A stretch of DNA of 64,000 nucleotides, from assembly GCF_032854445.1 (NCBI RefSeq), contig NC_088295.1, positions 92,003,805 to 92,067,804 on the forward strand. The letters are read 5' to 3'. Both the position numbers and the translations under genes were made by a program. Positions within the stretch are counted from its first letter, which is position 1; each line of letters begins with the position of its first letter. The DNA is from Liolophura sinensis (Eukaryota > Mollusca > Polyplacophora > Chitonida > Chitonidae). This document shows positions 1 through 11,755 of this stretch, in pieces. A model generated the notes under the pieces. It did no database searches and was not told where the DNA came from. It saw nothing but the letters and a program-made list of their open reading frames with translations.

Positions 1-928
1 TGATAAATATTGTTTCTGTTGCGACTGATACTCCAATAGCCGTAGATAACCAAATGATAAATACTTTTTCTGTCGCGACTGATACTCCAATAGCCGTAGA
101 TAACCAAATGATAAATATTGTTTCTGTCGCGACTGATACTCCAATAGCCGTAGATAACTAAATGATAAATACTGTTTCTGTCGCGGCTAATACTCCAATA
201 GCTGTAGATAACCAAATGATAAATATTGTCTCTGCCGCGTTTGATTCTCCACCAGCCGTAGATAACCAAATGATAAATATTGTTTCTGTCGCGTCTGATA
301 CTCCAATAGCCGTAGATAACCAAATGATAAATACTGTTTCTGTCGCGGCTAATACTCCAATAGCTGTAGATAACCAAATGATAAACATTGTCTCTGCCGC
401 GTTTGATTCTCCACCAGCCGTAGATAACCAAATGATAAATATTGTTTCTGTTGCGACTGATACTCCAATATCCGTAGATAACCAAATGATAAATACTGTT
501 TCTGTCGCGGCTAATACTTCAATAGCCGGAGATAACCAAATGATAAATATTGTTTCCGTCGCGTTTGGTTCTCCACCAGCCGTAGATAACCAAATGATAA
601 ATATTGTTTCTGTCGCGACTGATACTCCAATAGCCGTAGACAACAAATGATAAATATTGTTTCTGTCGCGACTGATACTCCAATAGCCGTATATAACCAA
701 ATGATAAATACTGTTTCTGTCGCGACTGATACTCCAATAGCCGTAGATAACCAAATGATAAATATTGTTTCTGTCGCGTTTGATTCTCCACCAGCCGTAG
801 ATAACCAAATGATAAATATTGTTTCTGTCGCGACTGATACTCCAATAGCTGTAGATAACCAAGTGATAAATATTGTTTCTGTCGCGACTGATACTCCAAT
901 AGCCGTAAATAACCAAATAGTAAATGGA
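1..928. repeat. 54-bp minisatellite in 162-bp higher-order trimers
   Basis: About 17 tandem copies of a 54-bp unit, cut by the left window edge. Each unit begins near 'tgataaatattgtttctgtc' and ends 'gtagataaccaaa'. Three unit types recur in order: one with 'gcggctaatactccaatagc', one with 'gcgtttgattctccaccagc' and one with 'gcgactgatactccaatagc'. They form a 162-bp trimer over units starting near 163, 325 and 487, and more loosely from about 700. Because 54 is a multiple of 3, the array is open in several frames on both strands (an 18-residue repeat such as MINIVSVATDTPIAVDNQ on +). A stop near 158 and a one-base deletion near 633 break the plus frame, so I do not call it a gene. Confidence 0.95.
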
Positions 929-949
929 TTTTTTTTTGGGGGGGGGGGG
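929..949. repeat. T9-G12 homopolymer junction
   Basis: A run of 9 T followed by 12 G lies exactly between the 54-bp array on the left and its diverged relative on the right. Such tracts slip easily, so the exact length may be unreliable in the assembly. Confidence 0.85.
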
Positions 950-1310
950 TGATCCAGTGGGATACGCGATTCCAGTCATGGATTGTAGTCATGCAGCCAT
1001 GGATGATCCTGTGCTAACTGCGGTTTTTGTCACGTTGGGAGTCCCGCAGTTGTGAGTGATTCAATGGGGAACGCGATTCCAGTCATGGACTGTAGTCTTG
1101 TAGCCATGGGTGATCCTGTGCTAACTGCGGTTTTTGTCACGTTTGGTAGTCTTGTAGTTGTGGGTGATTCTATGGGGAACGCGATTCCAGTCATGGACGG
1201 TTGACTCTTAGCCAATGATGACCCAGTAGTAAATGCGGTTTCTATCACGTTTGTTAGTCCTTTAGTCTTGGTTGATCCAGTGGTAAACGCTGGTGTCACA
1301 TTTGGTGATT
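950..1310. repeat. Diverged 54-bp repeat arranged as ~107-bp dimers
   Basis: The motif 'cgcgattccagtcatgg' starts at 966, 1072 and 1180, giving steps of 106 and 108. Each step splits into two 54-bp halves: one around 'gattccagtcatgg' and one around 'ctaactgcggtttttgtcac'. The half-unit at 1225-1278 aligns without gaps to the 54-bp unit of the array at 1-928 at about 33 of 54 bases, strongest around 'gtaaat..ggtttct.tc.cg'. I infer common descent. Small indels and stops break the plus frame. A minus frame stays open from 1299 to 1030 with an 18-residue Ser/Thr-rich period, but nothing else supports a gene. Confidence 0.8.
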
Positions 1311-1846
1311 CTGTAAAATTATCACATGTTTAAAGGGAACTTGCTGAATCAAATGGGACATGAGAAAAAACTTTTCGTACAGCAGGAGGCCTGTATTGCA
1401 TTCTGGTGGCGACAAATCCTTCATAGTTTGTCTTCATAACAAGGTGTGGGGCCATGGTCCATGTAAGATCATTTCACTGAATTCCCCTCGAGTTAGCTTC
1501 CTGGTAACGTTACAATAAGAACAGACCCCCAGGAAACCAATGTCCTTTCTGCTAGGGAAGAAAAAGCTGTGCCCTCAGGGTATAGAGGGAAGACTTTTTA
1601 TTACGACATCTTTTACAAGAATGTCAATACAATGGTTAAGCAGATCCGAAAACGAGAAGCCCTAGGCCTTTCCGCTATACAGCAATATCGGGACAAAACA
1701 AACTTTTACGCTAACCTAATTCGCTAAAATGTAATCGATCATATTTTTATGTTTCGTGTCCAATGAGTAAAGCGAAACATACAAAAATGTTGTTCTTTGA
1801 TCCTATGATATGGTGACCTATTCAGCTAATACGAAACGCCTAGTTT
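1311..1846. other. Unique sequence, no gene seen
   Basis: I see no ORF of note, no tandem repeat and no recognisable mobile element here. Confidence 0.5.
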
Positions 1847-1859
1847 AATGTCACTGTGA
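1847..1859. repeat. Left target-site duplication of SINE 1860-2184
   Basis: Reads aatgtcactgtga, identical to 2185-2197. Confidence 0.9.
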
Positions 1860-2184
1860 GTGAGTGAGTGAGTGCTTGGGGTTTAACGTCGTACTCAACA
1901 ATTTTTTAGTCATATGACGACGAAGGAATCATTAGGGTGCATGTACGTGTAATGTGCCTTCTTGTTGCAGGACGGATTTCCACCGCTCTTTTATTTAGTG
2001 CTGCTTCACTGAGACGACTTACCGACCGAACCATTATACTGATACGGGTCAACCAGTCGTTGCACTATCCCCTTCATGCTGAACGCCAAGCGAGGAAGTT
2101 ACAACTTCCTCTTTTAAAGTCTTAGGTGTGACTCGATCAAGGATTGATCCTGGATTTACCAGCCCCGAAGCGGACGCTCTACCA
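1860..2184 (-). mobile_element. Family A tRNA-derived SINE with 13-bp target-site duplication
   Basis: A 325-bp element read on the minus strand. Its head, at the right end, resembles a tRNA promoter: 'tggtagagcgtccgcttcgg' (minus strand) and a B-box-like stretch at 2141-2150. It is slightly 5'-truncated, lacking the first bases of the head seen in the copy at 59617-59853. The tail, at the left end, is a (GAGT)n simple repeat. Perfect 13-bp direct repeats (aatgtcactgtga) flank it at 1847-1859 and 2185-2197, as expected for LINE-assisted insertion. The short plus ORF at 1937-2125 lies inside the element and is not a gene. Confidence 0.9.
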
Positions 2185-2197
2185 AATGTCACTGTGA
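2185..2197. repeat. Right target-site duplication of SINE 1860-2184
   Basis: Reads aatgtcactgtga, identical to 1847-1859, and directly abuts the SINE head. Confidence 0.9.
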
Positions 2198-2617
2198 AGG
2201 AGTGCGAATTCTTTCAGGGTGACAAATGCAGTGGCTGCAAACATTATTCCAATATACGCAAGCACAGAGATAATTAGCTGTTTTCTTCTTACACACTGGT
2301 TTGAGGTCTATCAAATGCAGGTTAACGTTGCTAATTTGCATACAGCATGTCTCTCAAAAATGGACTCAACTGTACTTTATTCACGGGAATTTGTGGCTAT
2401 TTAACACTGTGTCGAAAATCGGGTCACATTAACATGGGACGATAACAATTTTACTACCAACACCACGCTATTTAGTGTTAATACGTAGGCTTAAGGTAGT
2501 ACTTGTGTTACCGTAGATTATTATGCAGTTCCTTGTACGTGTTTGATGCCTTCAATAGCTCACGTTATCGGATGAAGTTACATATAAGGTCTACTTTTTA
2601 CCTGAAATTCATGTCAT
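2198..2617. other. Unique sequence, no gene seen
   Basis: Only a 61-codon ORF (2219-2404) is present, within chance expectation. Confidence 0.4.
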
Positions 2618-3081
2618 GCTTGGGGGTTTTATGTAGGACTTAACAATTTTTCAGTCATATGACGAAGAGGAGTCATTCATTGTGTGTACATATACTATGT
2701 CTTCTTGTGGCAGGACGATTCCATGCCGCCAAAGTGCTGCCACCACTGAAGTATCATGCCGAAAACACCAAACATGACACCCACCCAGTCACATACTGAC
2801 ACCAGGCCAACCAGTCTCTTATGCTGTAAAAGTATTAGGTGTGTGTGCATATATTGTGTTCCCTTGTGGCAGTCCATGCTGCCAAAGTGCTGCCACCACT
2901 GAAGTATCATGCCGAAAACACCAGACATGACACCCCACCCACTCACATTATACTCACACCGGGTCAAACACTGATGTTTCCTTGCTCTTACCTCTCAGTG
3001 CTGAACGCCAAGTGAGGCAGCAGCAAGTACCATTTTTTAATGTCTTTGGTATCACCTGACCAGGCCCAATCTTTAGGGCGA
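2618..3081 (-). mobile_element. Family A SINE, variant body with internal duplication
   Basis: The left end matches the tail-proximal part of the copy at 1860 ('cagtcatatgacga', then 'cttcttgtggcaggacg'). The middle differs from that copy and matches the copy at 48600-48845: 'gaagtatcatgccgaaaaca' and 'accaggccaaccagtc'. The body is duplicated, with 2681-2814 closely resembled by 2839-2971. The right end ('ctgaacgccaagtgagg', 'caggcccaatctttagggcg') matches the head-proximal part of family A but is decayed. No target-site duplication was found. A 90-codon minus ORF is a by-product of the duplication. Confidence 0.75.
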
Positions 3082-5800
3082 CAATAAAAACAACACTTTG
3101 TTATATCCATGCACGTTCCACATTTCGGGGCACGTGCCCCAACAGTTTATTTTTGAAGAAAGTAATTTCTCTAGCGTTCCCCTTTACTCGCACTAAGAAA
3201 ATAAGTAATGACATATAAATTCTAACGTTAACAGCTTCGTGAACTAATTAGCATAAAGCGGCTGTAAGCAGTGATGTTTAATTCTCCCAAAGCTGGGGCA
3301 CGTGTATCTGGGGGTAGTTAGAGGAATCAAGCATGGTTAGTGGACGTTGATCATATTAATCAATGGAGATAAATCAATCTGTTGACGGATGCCTGTGGCA
3401 TTTAACAGAGTTAACCTGTAACTGAATCACATCCAGCCCCTGGCGACAAGAGAGGTGGCCAGCGCCGCAACAGCGTCAGCTCGAAACGCTGATGTATTAA
3501 GAGCTAGGTTTGTCCGAAGCTTTGACTGCGTCGTGTGTATCTCAGCCTGGCCCCAGGGCCTCCCAGCGGTCAATAATTGGTGGCGAGCAGAATAGGCTGA
3601 GTAATGCCCTTAGTGCCCAAGAGTAACGCTACTGACAAAGTCCAAACACTTCACCTGGGCTGACGAGCCATAGTTCCTCAGGTAACACAACTCAAATAAA
3701 ACAACTTGAGACCGTAGAAGTCAGATAATATCTGGTAACGGCGACAGGTGGTTCGAACTCCAGAAAAAGATGTCAGACAACTCATTATCAGAATTCGCAT
3801 CCATGAAAAGGAAGACATCTGGTAAGGGGTGGGACGTGATTGTGTTTTGATCGGTAGGACACAAGGGGTGCAGTTTAAAACTGGCCTTGGCCAGGGAATT
3901 TGCTGCTTGTGGGCTTTGGCGATAAGAAGCGATCACATGCGCAGTTTAACGTCTGCTGAACGTCTGTTAAACCTCGGCGTCGAAACAGAAAGATGGACGT
4001 AGCAGGACAATAATAGCCAATTTTCAAAACAACACAAAAATAACAAATCAGTATATAAAACAAGGCATTAGAAGGGATTCATACAAAGAAAACCAGTCAA
4101 CAGCATACGATTAGCTCGCCACGATATGTCTACAGTATTGCACAAATGGCGTTGGATACATGGAAAAGAATTCTCAAGCTATCATTATAGTTTTAAGGAA
4201 AATAAACAAAGATTTTCATTTTTGAGGCATGTTTATATCTCTTAACAACCAGTCGTTTTTTGTTTTGTTTTTTTTTGGGGGGGGGGCGGGGTCTGTTTAT
4301 TATATTTATCTTTATATTTCCGACAACAGCTGGAAATTGTGAGTCAAAACCAGTAAATCCGAACTACTTGAACATTTTAAGCGACAAGAAAAATTATTAT
4401 ATGTAAACATAATATTGACGCATCTACAGTGTGATCATAAGAAATTCCACTATTCATATGTAACATTTAAGGATGTATACAAAGCCAAGGTGATTGCATT
4501 TACGATTCCACAATAAACACAATGACATACCACAGTCTCCATAGATTCCTATACAATCTCGCCAAATTAATTATTATCTCACATTAAATTCTCGGGAGTT
4601 CATCTCCAAATCTACAGCGCCTAAATCTTTCATGACTTGACATATCTGTGGAAACATCACACGTTAACAGTGAGCCCTAGCTCGTTAGCCCTGGCTCGCA
4701 TCACGCTGCAGGAAGCCGTAATTGGCTGTGATATCAGCTGCATTATCCTATCAATGACCAGGGAATCAGTCACGTGTAAAACAGATGGCTCATTCAAACT
4801 CTGCCTCGATGTAATCAGTTAAACTGATAAGAGGGACATGAACCACTAGAACGCCCAATAACTACTTTTGCTTCACGTTACTTTTTTTGCTGTGAGTTTT
4901 GAGCACAGAGTGAGTACAGTGTATTTTTGTATGGCCAGAAAGCTGCAGGACCACTAACAAGTTGTTCACTACAGTACAGCATTGCTAAGAACTAAAAAAA
5001 TAGGACCAATCCTGGAGTGATCTGCCGATCAATGACATGAGGAAGTTTACCACTGTTTGCTGGGAATACAGCTGCACCAATACTTGACGTCAATCAATCA
5101 ATGAAGTCGAAAGAGCCTGATAATGGCACAGTAGAAGAGTAGTTTGACAGCAGAGTACAATATCAAGAGGACGGTACCGAAAGGCATTATCAAAATAGAT
5201 CTTAACGAGCCTCATATATTGTTAAACTTTACACGTTCAGCGTTCTGTAATGTCAGGAAATTCATAAACAGTTTTAGACACAATTTGGTCATGCGTTCAG
5301 AGTACTTCTTAAGCGCTTCAATATTTTTTCAGTTTTATATACTAATTTGTTGTTGGGGTTGTGAGGGTAATATGCATACAATAAATCTTTGCTGGAGTTT
5401 GTGTGCGACATCCGTTCGATAGGCTTTGCACGGGCTGCAATATAGACTGCATGGAAAATGCAAGTCTCTTAATATCTCATGGGAGTTTCGTCGCCAGACT
5501 TCCACAGAAAGTAGCCGTACTTCCCTGCCGGACAGAGCGCTGTGAATGACATCTTATCATTATGTAAATGATGACTTGGACAGTAGAGGGCTGCTGAGAA
5601 GAAGATATGCTTAATCCCACTGACCAGCGGTATGGGCAGTGTCCACCGGGCAGCTAATTAGAACTCCGGCATTTGATTCCCGTCTCACTACACGCTACAT
5701 GAGGCAGATAATCCTTTCTTGTTATTTCTTCCAGTAGCTTGATTTAACTCTGATTCCCTCTAATCCAGTTAGCTGGTCCCCGGAAAAGACCACCGGACCA
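3082..5800. other. Unique sequence with a T9-G10 tract
   Basis: A T-run then G-run lies at 4268-4286, followed by 'cggggtctg', resembling the tract at 929-949. ORFs here (for example 5144-5422 +, 92 codons) are short, show no recognised domain and fit chance. No RNA gene or mobile element was recognised. Confidence 0.45.
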
Positions 5801-5857
5801 TATTTAACAACCCCCAGCCTATTTAACTACCCCCAGCCTATTTAAGCACACCCAGCC
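5801..5857. repeat. Three copies of a 19-bp repeat
   Basis: Three consecutive units of the form tatttaacaacccccagcc, the third diverged. Confidence 0.8.
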
Positions 5858-8464
5858 AAAGATACTTATCACATTTACTGCGGGATAAAATAAAGTGACC
5901 CCTTTCGCCTTCCGTACACTCTCCCAGCTTCACCACTTGCATATACACATAGCGTGGCATTTTTGAAAAGGTGGTAAAAAATGTCCCGTGATCATACCTC
6001 ACCGGTTATTTGTGGGCGCATACCAATTACCAGCCTGTCGCGGCTGGTTTACTCACGTCGCTATACCGCACTTTTCCCTTCTAGGCAGTTAAAGCGTAGT
6101 GTATTTGTCGGAGAACATTTCATTACAACCTGATCCCAAAGCAGACATACCATGAGATTGGTGTACAACGCAAGCGGCTTTAAAAGTGATAAAAGTAGAT
6201 TGAAAATTCGGCGTTATCTTAACGCAGGTTGAGATCAAGCAGGGTTTGGATCACATCACAAAGCTCATCGAACAAACAGCCTTATTACGAAACGTATAGC
6301 GGGAATGAATTCATACGAGGTGACTGAAGCTTATTAGCTAGGTATTGACTCTGATAAAGTAGACCATTACTTCATATATCAGTCTGGCTGCAATGCTTAA
6401 GACAGACTAGACCTCGTTAATGTAATGGATGGAGACGGGTTGTAAACAACCAATGGCTGCGTGTACTAGATTCATTAACAACATATCCTTCATAATTGTA
6501 ACAAAAACATTTCCTACTGATTGCTTTTTGTTGAAGATGAAATTTAATGAAAAGATCTCTTCCCACAAAGATCCGCTCATTGTGAGTTGGAACAGATCCA
6601 TAGAGATGTTTTAAACACCTTAGGTTGGGGCTACATATCGACTATCACACCCGGAGCGGCTCAGGCGGGCTTCGGCAGGCCACAAGCACAACAGACCCGC
6701 CGTGAACTGTTCTACCTCTCTGACGCCCAGATTCGATTTCATATTAACACTGAAAACTGATTGATTTTCTATCAGACCCGCACACAAATGGTCGCTTTCT
6801 ACCATCTCTCTAAAACCAAAAGATGTTTACGATTTATGTGAATAATTAACGCCAACTTTAGTCTCGGCTTGTTCCCAGATTCATTGATCAACGAAGTAGC
6901 TTTTTTTCTACTGAAAAGGCTGATCAGCTACTGCTTAATCTGCATTGCGGTATTCCACATCAGGCCTGTTCTGAACACAACATGGCCTAGCAGCAGATGA
7001 AGTTGACACCGGGGCCGGGCGGACAGGTGTAGCACAGTTATGTCAGAGTCGATTTACAGCCATTCACACCTGTCAGTTTGACTGATAGGCCAAGAGCCGA
7101 TACTTATCACTGTGTTTCAACTGTATTTCTAACTGTATTTCTAACTGTATTTCAACTGTTTTTCTAAAGTAGTTGTAAATATATATAATAATAAATATAT
7201 TTACAGATAATTACTGACCTTGCTTTCAGATATCTGTTGTCGTTGCACAAATTATAACTATTCGTCTGTTAATCCCAGAACGCTCGATGCTGGTGAGCTC
7301 CACGAAGTGTTTCCATTACCGTACCAAACTCGTTCCCAAGCAAAGCGACCTGAAGGACAAGACAATGAAGTAAGTTGAGAGCTTTGTAGTCCTTTTCTCA
7401 CGAATGACAGGATTGACTGAACAACAGGCGGCCATCTCAGTTCTTAATGCCAATTAGTGCCGCGAGACTGTGTGTCTATCGACCCTCCGACATGAAAGAG
7501 CTCTTCGCTCCTCTGGTCGAAGACGTAATCATACTGCATCTCTTAGTATGGGTTGTTAGGTAAGATGAGTTCAGCCTACGTTTTCTTACCAACATCAAGT
7601 GCAAACCAATTCATCGTTGCTAAACATCAATCTATTGTTGAAACGGCTCCAACAGTTCTGGCCTAGGCTGAAGATTTGATAGGAGTTAGGCGACAATGAT
7701 AGACATGTCGTCACTTATTCTGTCTTATTAATCTTGGGCCGCCGGTGGGCCAATTTGCAATGAAATATTCGAATAAAAACCTCGCGATGCTGCAATCGGG
7801 TGAATGAAAAACGATATAATTAATACTAACAGAGGTGTGCAGGCTGAGTGGAAGATGCGTTCGTCTGGTCCACTGAGTTTCATGTAAATAAGAATATCTG
7901 GAAATTACCTACGTACCAATGACTGATGTGCTCAGTAGAGATTCTTGCATTTTAGGGAAAGAACTAAATGCACATGGTTACGTGACATTTAGAAGGTAAT
8001 CTAGGTAACATACACAGATTTTGTCATGGATAAAACTTCATTTATAATTTCACAACCTTTCGGTTTCAATCCTGAGACGGTCGTCTCAGCTCACATTACA
8101 GGTAATATCTGTTTTATAATAGTATTACAATTCAGGAGTTATTTTCACTAAGAAAGAAAAATGTCTTTTTTTAATAAGTGTCGTATTTTCTTAGCAAATA
8201 CTCTGATGTATCGCTGAAAATGGTAATTGGATACATAAATAAAACAGGTATTTTGTAAGCTTTATTGGGGAGGAGTATGAGGTGACCAGGAAACAAAGCT
8301 TGAAATGAGAGTGCACCAGATATTCTGACAGTCTTATGAAGCAGAGATTATGGCGCGATAAAAAGGAAGCTGAAATTCCCATGGGTGAGCAAAGAAGGGA
8401 TTATGATGGTTTTGTAAATCAGGCATAAAGCAGTCATTCTACCTGTCTGTAAGGCCTTGTAGAC
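5858..8464. other. Unique sequence, minor repeats only
   Basis: It contains a small palindrome (ACCAGCC / GGCTGGT, 6-base loop) near 6029-6048 and four imperfect copies of aactgtatttct at 7119-7166. ORFs are at most 64 codons. No gene was recognised. Confidence 0.45.
7119..7166. repeat. 12-bp short tandem repeat, about 4 copies
   Basis: aactgtatttct repeated, with the last two copies shortened or altered. Confidence 0.75.
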
Positions 8465-8722
8465 TAGGAAGATGTACTGGTTTTTGATCACCAACATTTA
8501 CATGACACTTGGACGACGGCGGCCAACATTATGGCTGGCCAGCATTATGGCGGGACAAGGCCGGGCAGAGTCCGAGGAAAAAACACGACTATTCGCTAGT
8601 TACTGGCAGACCTTTCCACTTACGGCCGGAGAGGAAGCCAGCATGAGCTGGACTTGAACTCACAGCATTGGTGAGAGGCTTCTGGATCACTACGCTAACC
8701 AATTGAGCCACGGAGGCCCCCG
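8465..8722 (-). mobile_element. Family B tRNA-derived SINE
   Basis: On the minus strand the element starts near 8722 with a tRNA-like head. The A box is TGGCTCAATTGG (plus 8699-8710), and the B box is GAGTTCAAGTCC (plus 8650-8661), close to the RNA polymerase III consensus. The middle reads 'cggccgtaagtggaaaggtc', followed by 'gactctgcccgg' and a core present twice in tandem ('cataatgctggccagc' then 'cataatgttggccgcc'). The tail after the core differs from the AAAT-ended tail family seen elsewhere in the window. A 9-bp match (gattatggc) near 8345 and 8722 might be a target-site duplication, but the left boundary is unsure. The plus ORF at 8472-8657 is not a gene. Confidence 0.85.
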
Positions 8723-9774
8723 ATTATGGCTACAAGCCAAATTGGCAATATCTCAGCCATATCGCGGCGAGGGAGATGTAGATAATACATTTGTTGATTT
8801 AGCTATTGCCAACCCAGGTGATAGGTTAACTCACCTGGAAACATATTTACGAGTGTATGAGGGCCTACATTTCGGGTGACAAAGGAAAAATATGGGATAC
8901 AACACAGTCAAGAACCTCCACGTTGTGACCTTCCTGCGCATCTTACCTGCCGACAGGGCTCGCCCGAAGCAGCCCTGTCTATTTGCCTTTAATCCTGACC
9001 TGGTGTAAGGCTCATCACTATCCATGTCACGCTTAATCGATCACAGTGATCAATACCGGCATCCAGTTACGGAAATAGTATATCCAACAAGATGCCAGCT
9101 TCTTTCTACACGTTTTTCAAATTTATCACATGATGTTATTGAGGAGTTTATTCGGGCGTTAATCTTTGTGCCCCCCCCCCCCCTTTACCTTTTCCCCGTT
9201 TCCCATGTCATTTTGTATTTATCCCCTCGGGCTTGTGTATCCACATCAATCCTCACACAACCTGACCGGATATATCTAACTTATCCTGTCCTAAAGCACC
9301 ATGTCCAAGTAACATTGGTGACAAACGCTGAATATCCTCTCGTCATTATGCGCATAGAACTGATGCCACTGGTGCATATTTACCTGTGTTTTTCTCCGCC
9401 ATTAGCCACAGATGAAAATTGCCTCTCAGATGTCATTAAAAACACATTAACATGAAGGAGTCTCCTCTAGGTCTATTTATAAAAAATGGATAAGGAATTG
9501 CGGTTCAGTTGAAAACAGCGAAGTAGTGTACGTCAGTACTACATACGCATGTAGCGCTTTACCGCACCTTCTCTACCCGTTGACCAGTGATGATGCCAGA
9601 TCGAATTCAGTTTACGACGGTTTGAGCGTGACTGTTGGCAGTGAGGTTCATCAGGTAGTGATGTACTTACACACAGGGTTACGCGAAGTACAGCTGTAAA
9701 CTATAATTATGACAAATCCACGTGCAAACCATTATGTTACTCTGCCAATTCCTAAATGCCTCTTAAATATTATT
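8723..9774. other. Unique sequence with a C13 tract
   Basis: A run of about 13 C lies near 9171-9183. A 143-codon plus ORF (9024-9455) reads straight through this unstable tract and shows no recognised domain, so I do not call it. Confidence 0.4.
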
Positions 9775-9828
9775 CTTTAGTACTGCATTAAGCACTGATT
9801 AAATAAATGGACAAAAAAATAAATAGGC
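9775..9828 (+). mobile_element. Decayed SINE 3' tail fragment
   Basis: 'tactgcattaagcactgatt' followed by AAATAAAT-rich sequence resembles the common tail 'acggcgtaaaacaccaatca' plus (AAAT)n. Short and diverged. Confidence 0.4.
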
Positions 9829-11755
9829 CTACATTAACGCCAACGCACATGGGACTATTTTGCATTCCGCCATTTGAAACGCAGATGGTTGGATAAGATG
9901 TACAGTGCGCTTATACAGTGACACGGTACCCTCTAACTGGTGTCATCCCTACTCATCAGTCATACAATTTAGTAAGTGTAAAACGTAATATTCTGCGTGT
10001 TAATACGGAGAATGGCAAGACAGGGTAACTTGTAACAGTTAAGAAATGGAATAGTTAAAGAGCTACTTTGGTGTCAAAACATCTGTGTCTTGAAAGCAAG
10101 GTGAATTGATAATGACCTGGATAGTCTGAAATGCTTTCGTAAATTGTGAAAATATTGCAGTGAATTAAAACCAATATAGTACGTTTCGTCAGAGTATACG
10201 GAAACAAAATATTTCTGTCCCTTTCACTTTGCCTGCTGTGAGGTTGAACACATCCACAAATGACGCTGCCCTTTCAAACGCTCTTGACGTCATCCCGGCA
10301 TAAATGCCTTACTCAACGTCACATCTGCCTGATTCGACGTCATGCAGGGAATATTATCACGTCACATCAAGAAAATTTTACAGACACAGCCGAAGATTTT
10401 GGGAGATATCTTCAGTTATATGGGTTAAATAGTGTTATTCATCAAAATCCTATTGAAACATAGTGTTATGCTTACTCCGTAGTATTTCTTTCATATCAGT
10501 GTAATATTTCTACGCAATTTGTATTCTGACCAGAGTGGCACTTTAATGCGGTGAAAAATGGAATAGTTAATGCGCTGGAAATGGGTAATTTAGCCTTGAA
10601 ACACACTACACATATTCTCTAAAAACGGCTGATTATAAATTTGCTCATCCACAAAAACCTATCAGTTGTATCCGACTGGTACATATGCCACTGGTACACT
10701 TGTCACTGTGGATGTGATACATAAATTACTAAAGGTGGGCACACATTTTTCTACACATTATGTGAATGTATTGTACTGTAAAAGATGCCCCGGTGTGATC
10801 CACTGGTATATCAGGTACAATTCTGAAACAATTATAACTGATGTAGAATTAAAAACAGACTAAAAGGTTTAAATGTTGTGTCAAATTTAGATAATTAGTA
10901 ATAAATCAGCCTTACCAATCAGCCTTACCAATAGAGCGATGGAAGGCGCAGTAACAGAAAAACCGGCAGAGGCGACAGAGCGGTACTTGCACACTTGTGA
11001 GACTTGTACTGGCTTGTTCTAAAACTGTTTACAACGGAGAACAGAGGTTCAGATAGATAAGCTATTTACCGTTTATCATGACGATGGCACCTACGGGATG
11101 TGGCAAACACTCATCTCAAACACACTGGCACGATGACAGGTGAAAAAGCTGCACTGTGGGCATCAAGCCGATGTACATTACCGTCAGTCTTTGTAGTAGA
11201 TTGCGTCCTCGCTGAGATGAACGTTTTGAAGGCCCCACACCTCGCAAAAATTGTAGGGCCTTGGTGCCTGGGAAAACAAACCGGTGACAGTGGCAATAAA
11301 CAAGTGGACAGATGCTTCGCTAAGGCAAAATGAGGAGTTCTTCAACACCAGCACTGCCCGCCTTGTTTGAAGCACGGTTCTTAGCTGCGATGTTTCGCGA
11401 GTTAGGTTGAGATCCGACCCTTCTGTTTTTATTGTATTGTCACATACAATGTTTCGATTAAAAGCGACGCTTCTCCAACGTGTTGCACACTGATCACCCC
11501 TGGGGCCACATCATCGTATCAATGCTCTGGTACTAAAGGTGCAAATGATGAAGGGATTTTCACCCGTAGAGGAGACTACCTCACACCGTGCTAATGTGAC
11601 CAAAGTTTGCCTGCAAAAATCTACACGGAACTACGTTCTACATTAAAACATATGGAAGTTACACTCGAGATTTTTGGCAAAAAATCGATCACCGCAAATC
11701 CAATTGAATTTTGCTGTTATTTTAGAATTGTAAAAATAATTGCCTTTCACGCAGT
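9829..11755. other. Unique sequence, no gene seen
   Basis: ORFs are at most 77 codons. A 14-bp direct duplication (aatcagccttacca) lies near 10903-10931. No other structure was recognised. Confidence 0.4.

Noticed and set aside
158-979. 273-codon minus-strand ORF
   Set aside because: It runs through the 54-bp array, whose period is 18 codons. Other frames are open too, so openness is a by-product of the period.
8640-8722. Functional tRNA gene
   Set aside because: A and B boxes are present, but the sequence does not close into a clean cloverleaf and continues into a SINE body.
9024-9455. 143-codon plus ORF
   Set aside because: It reads through a C13 tract of uncertain length and shows no recognised domain.
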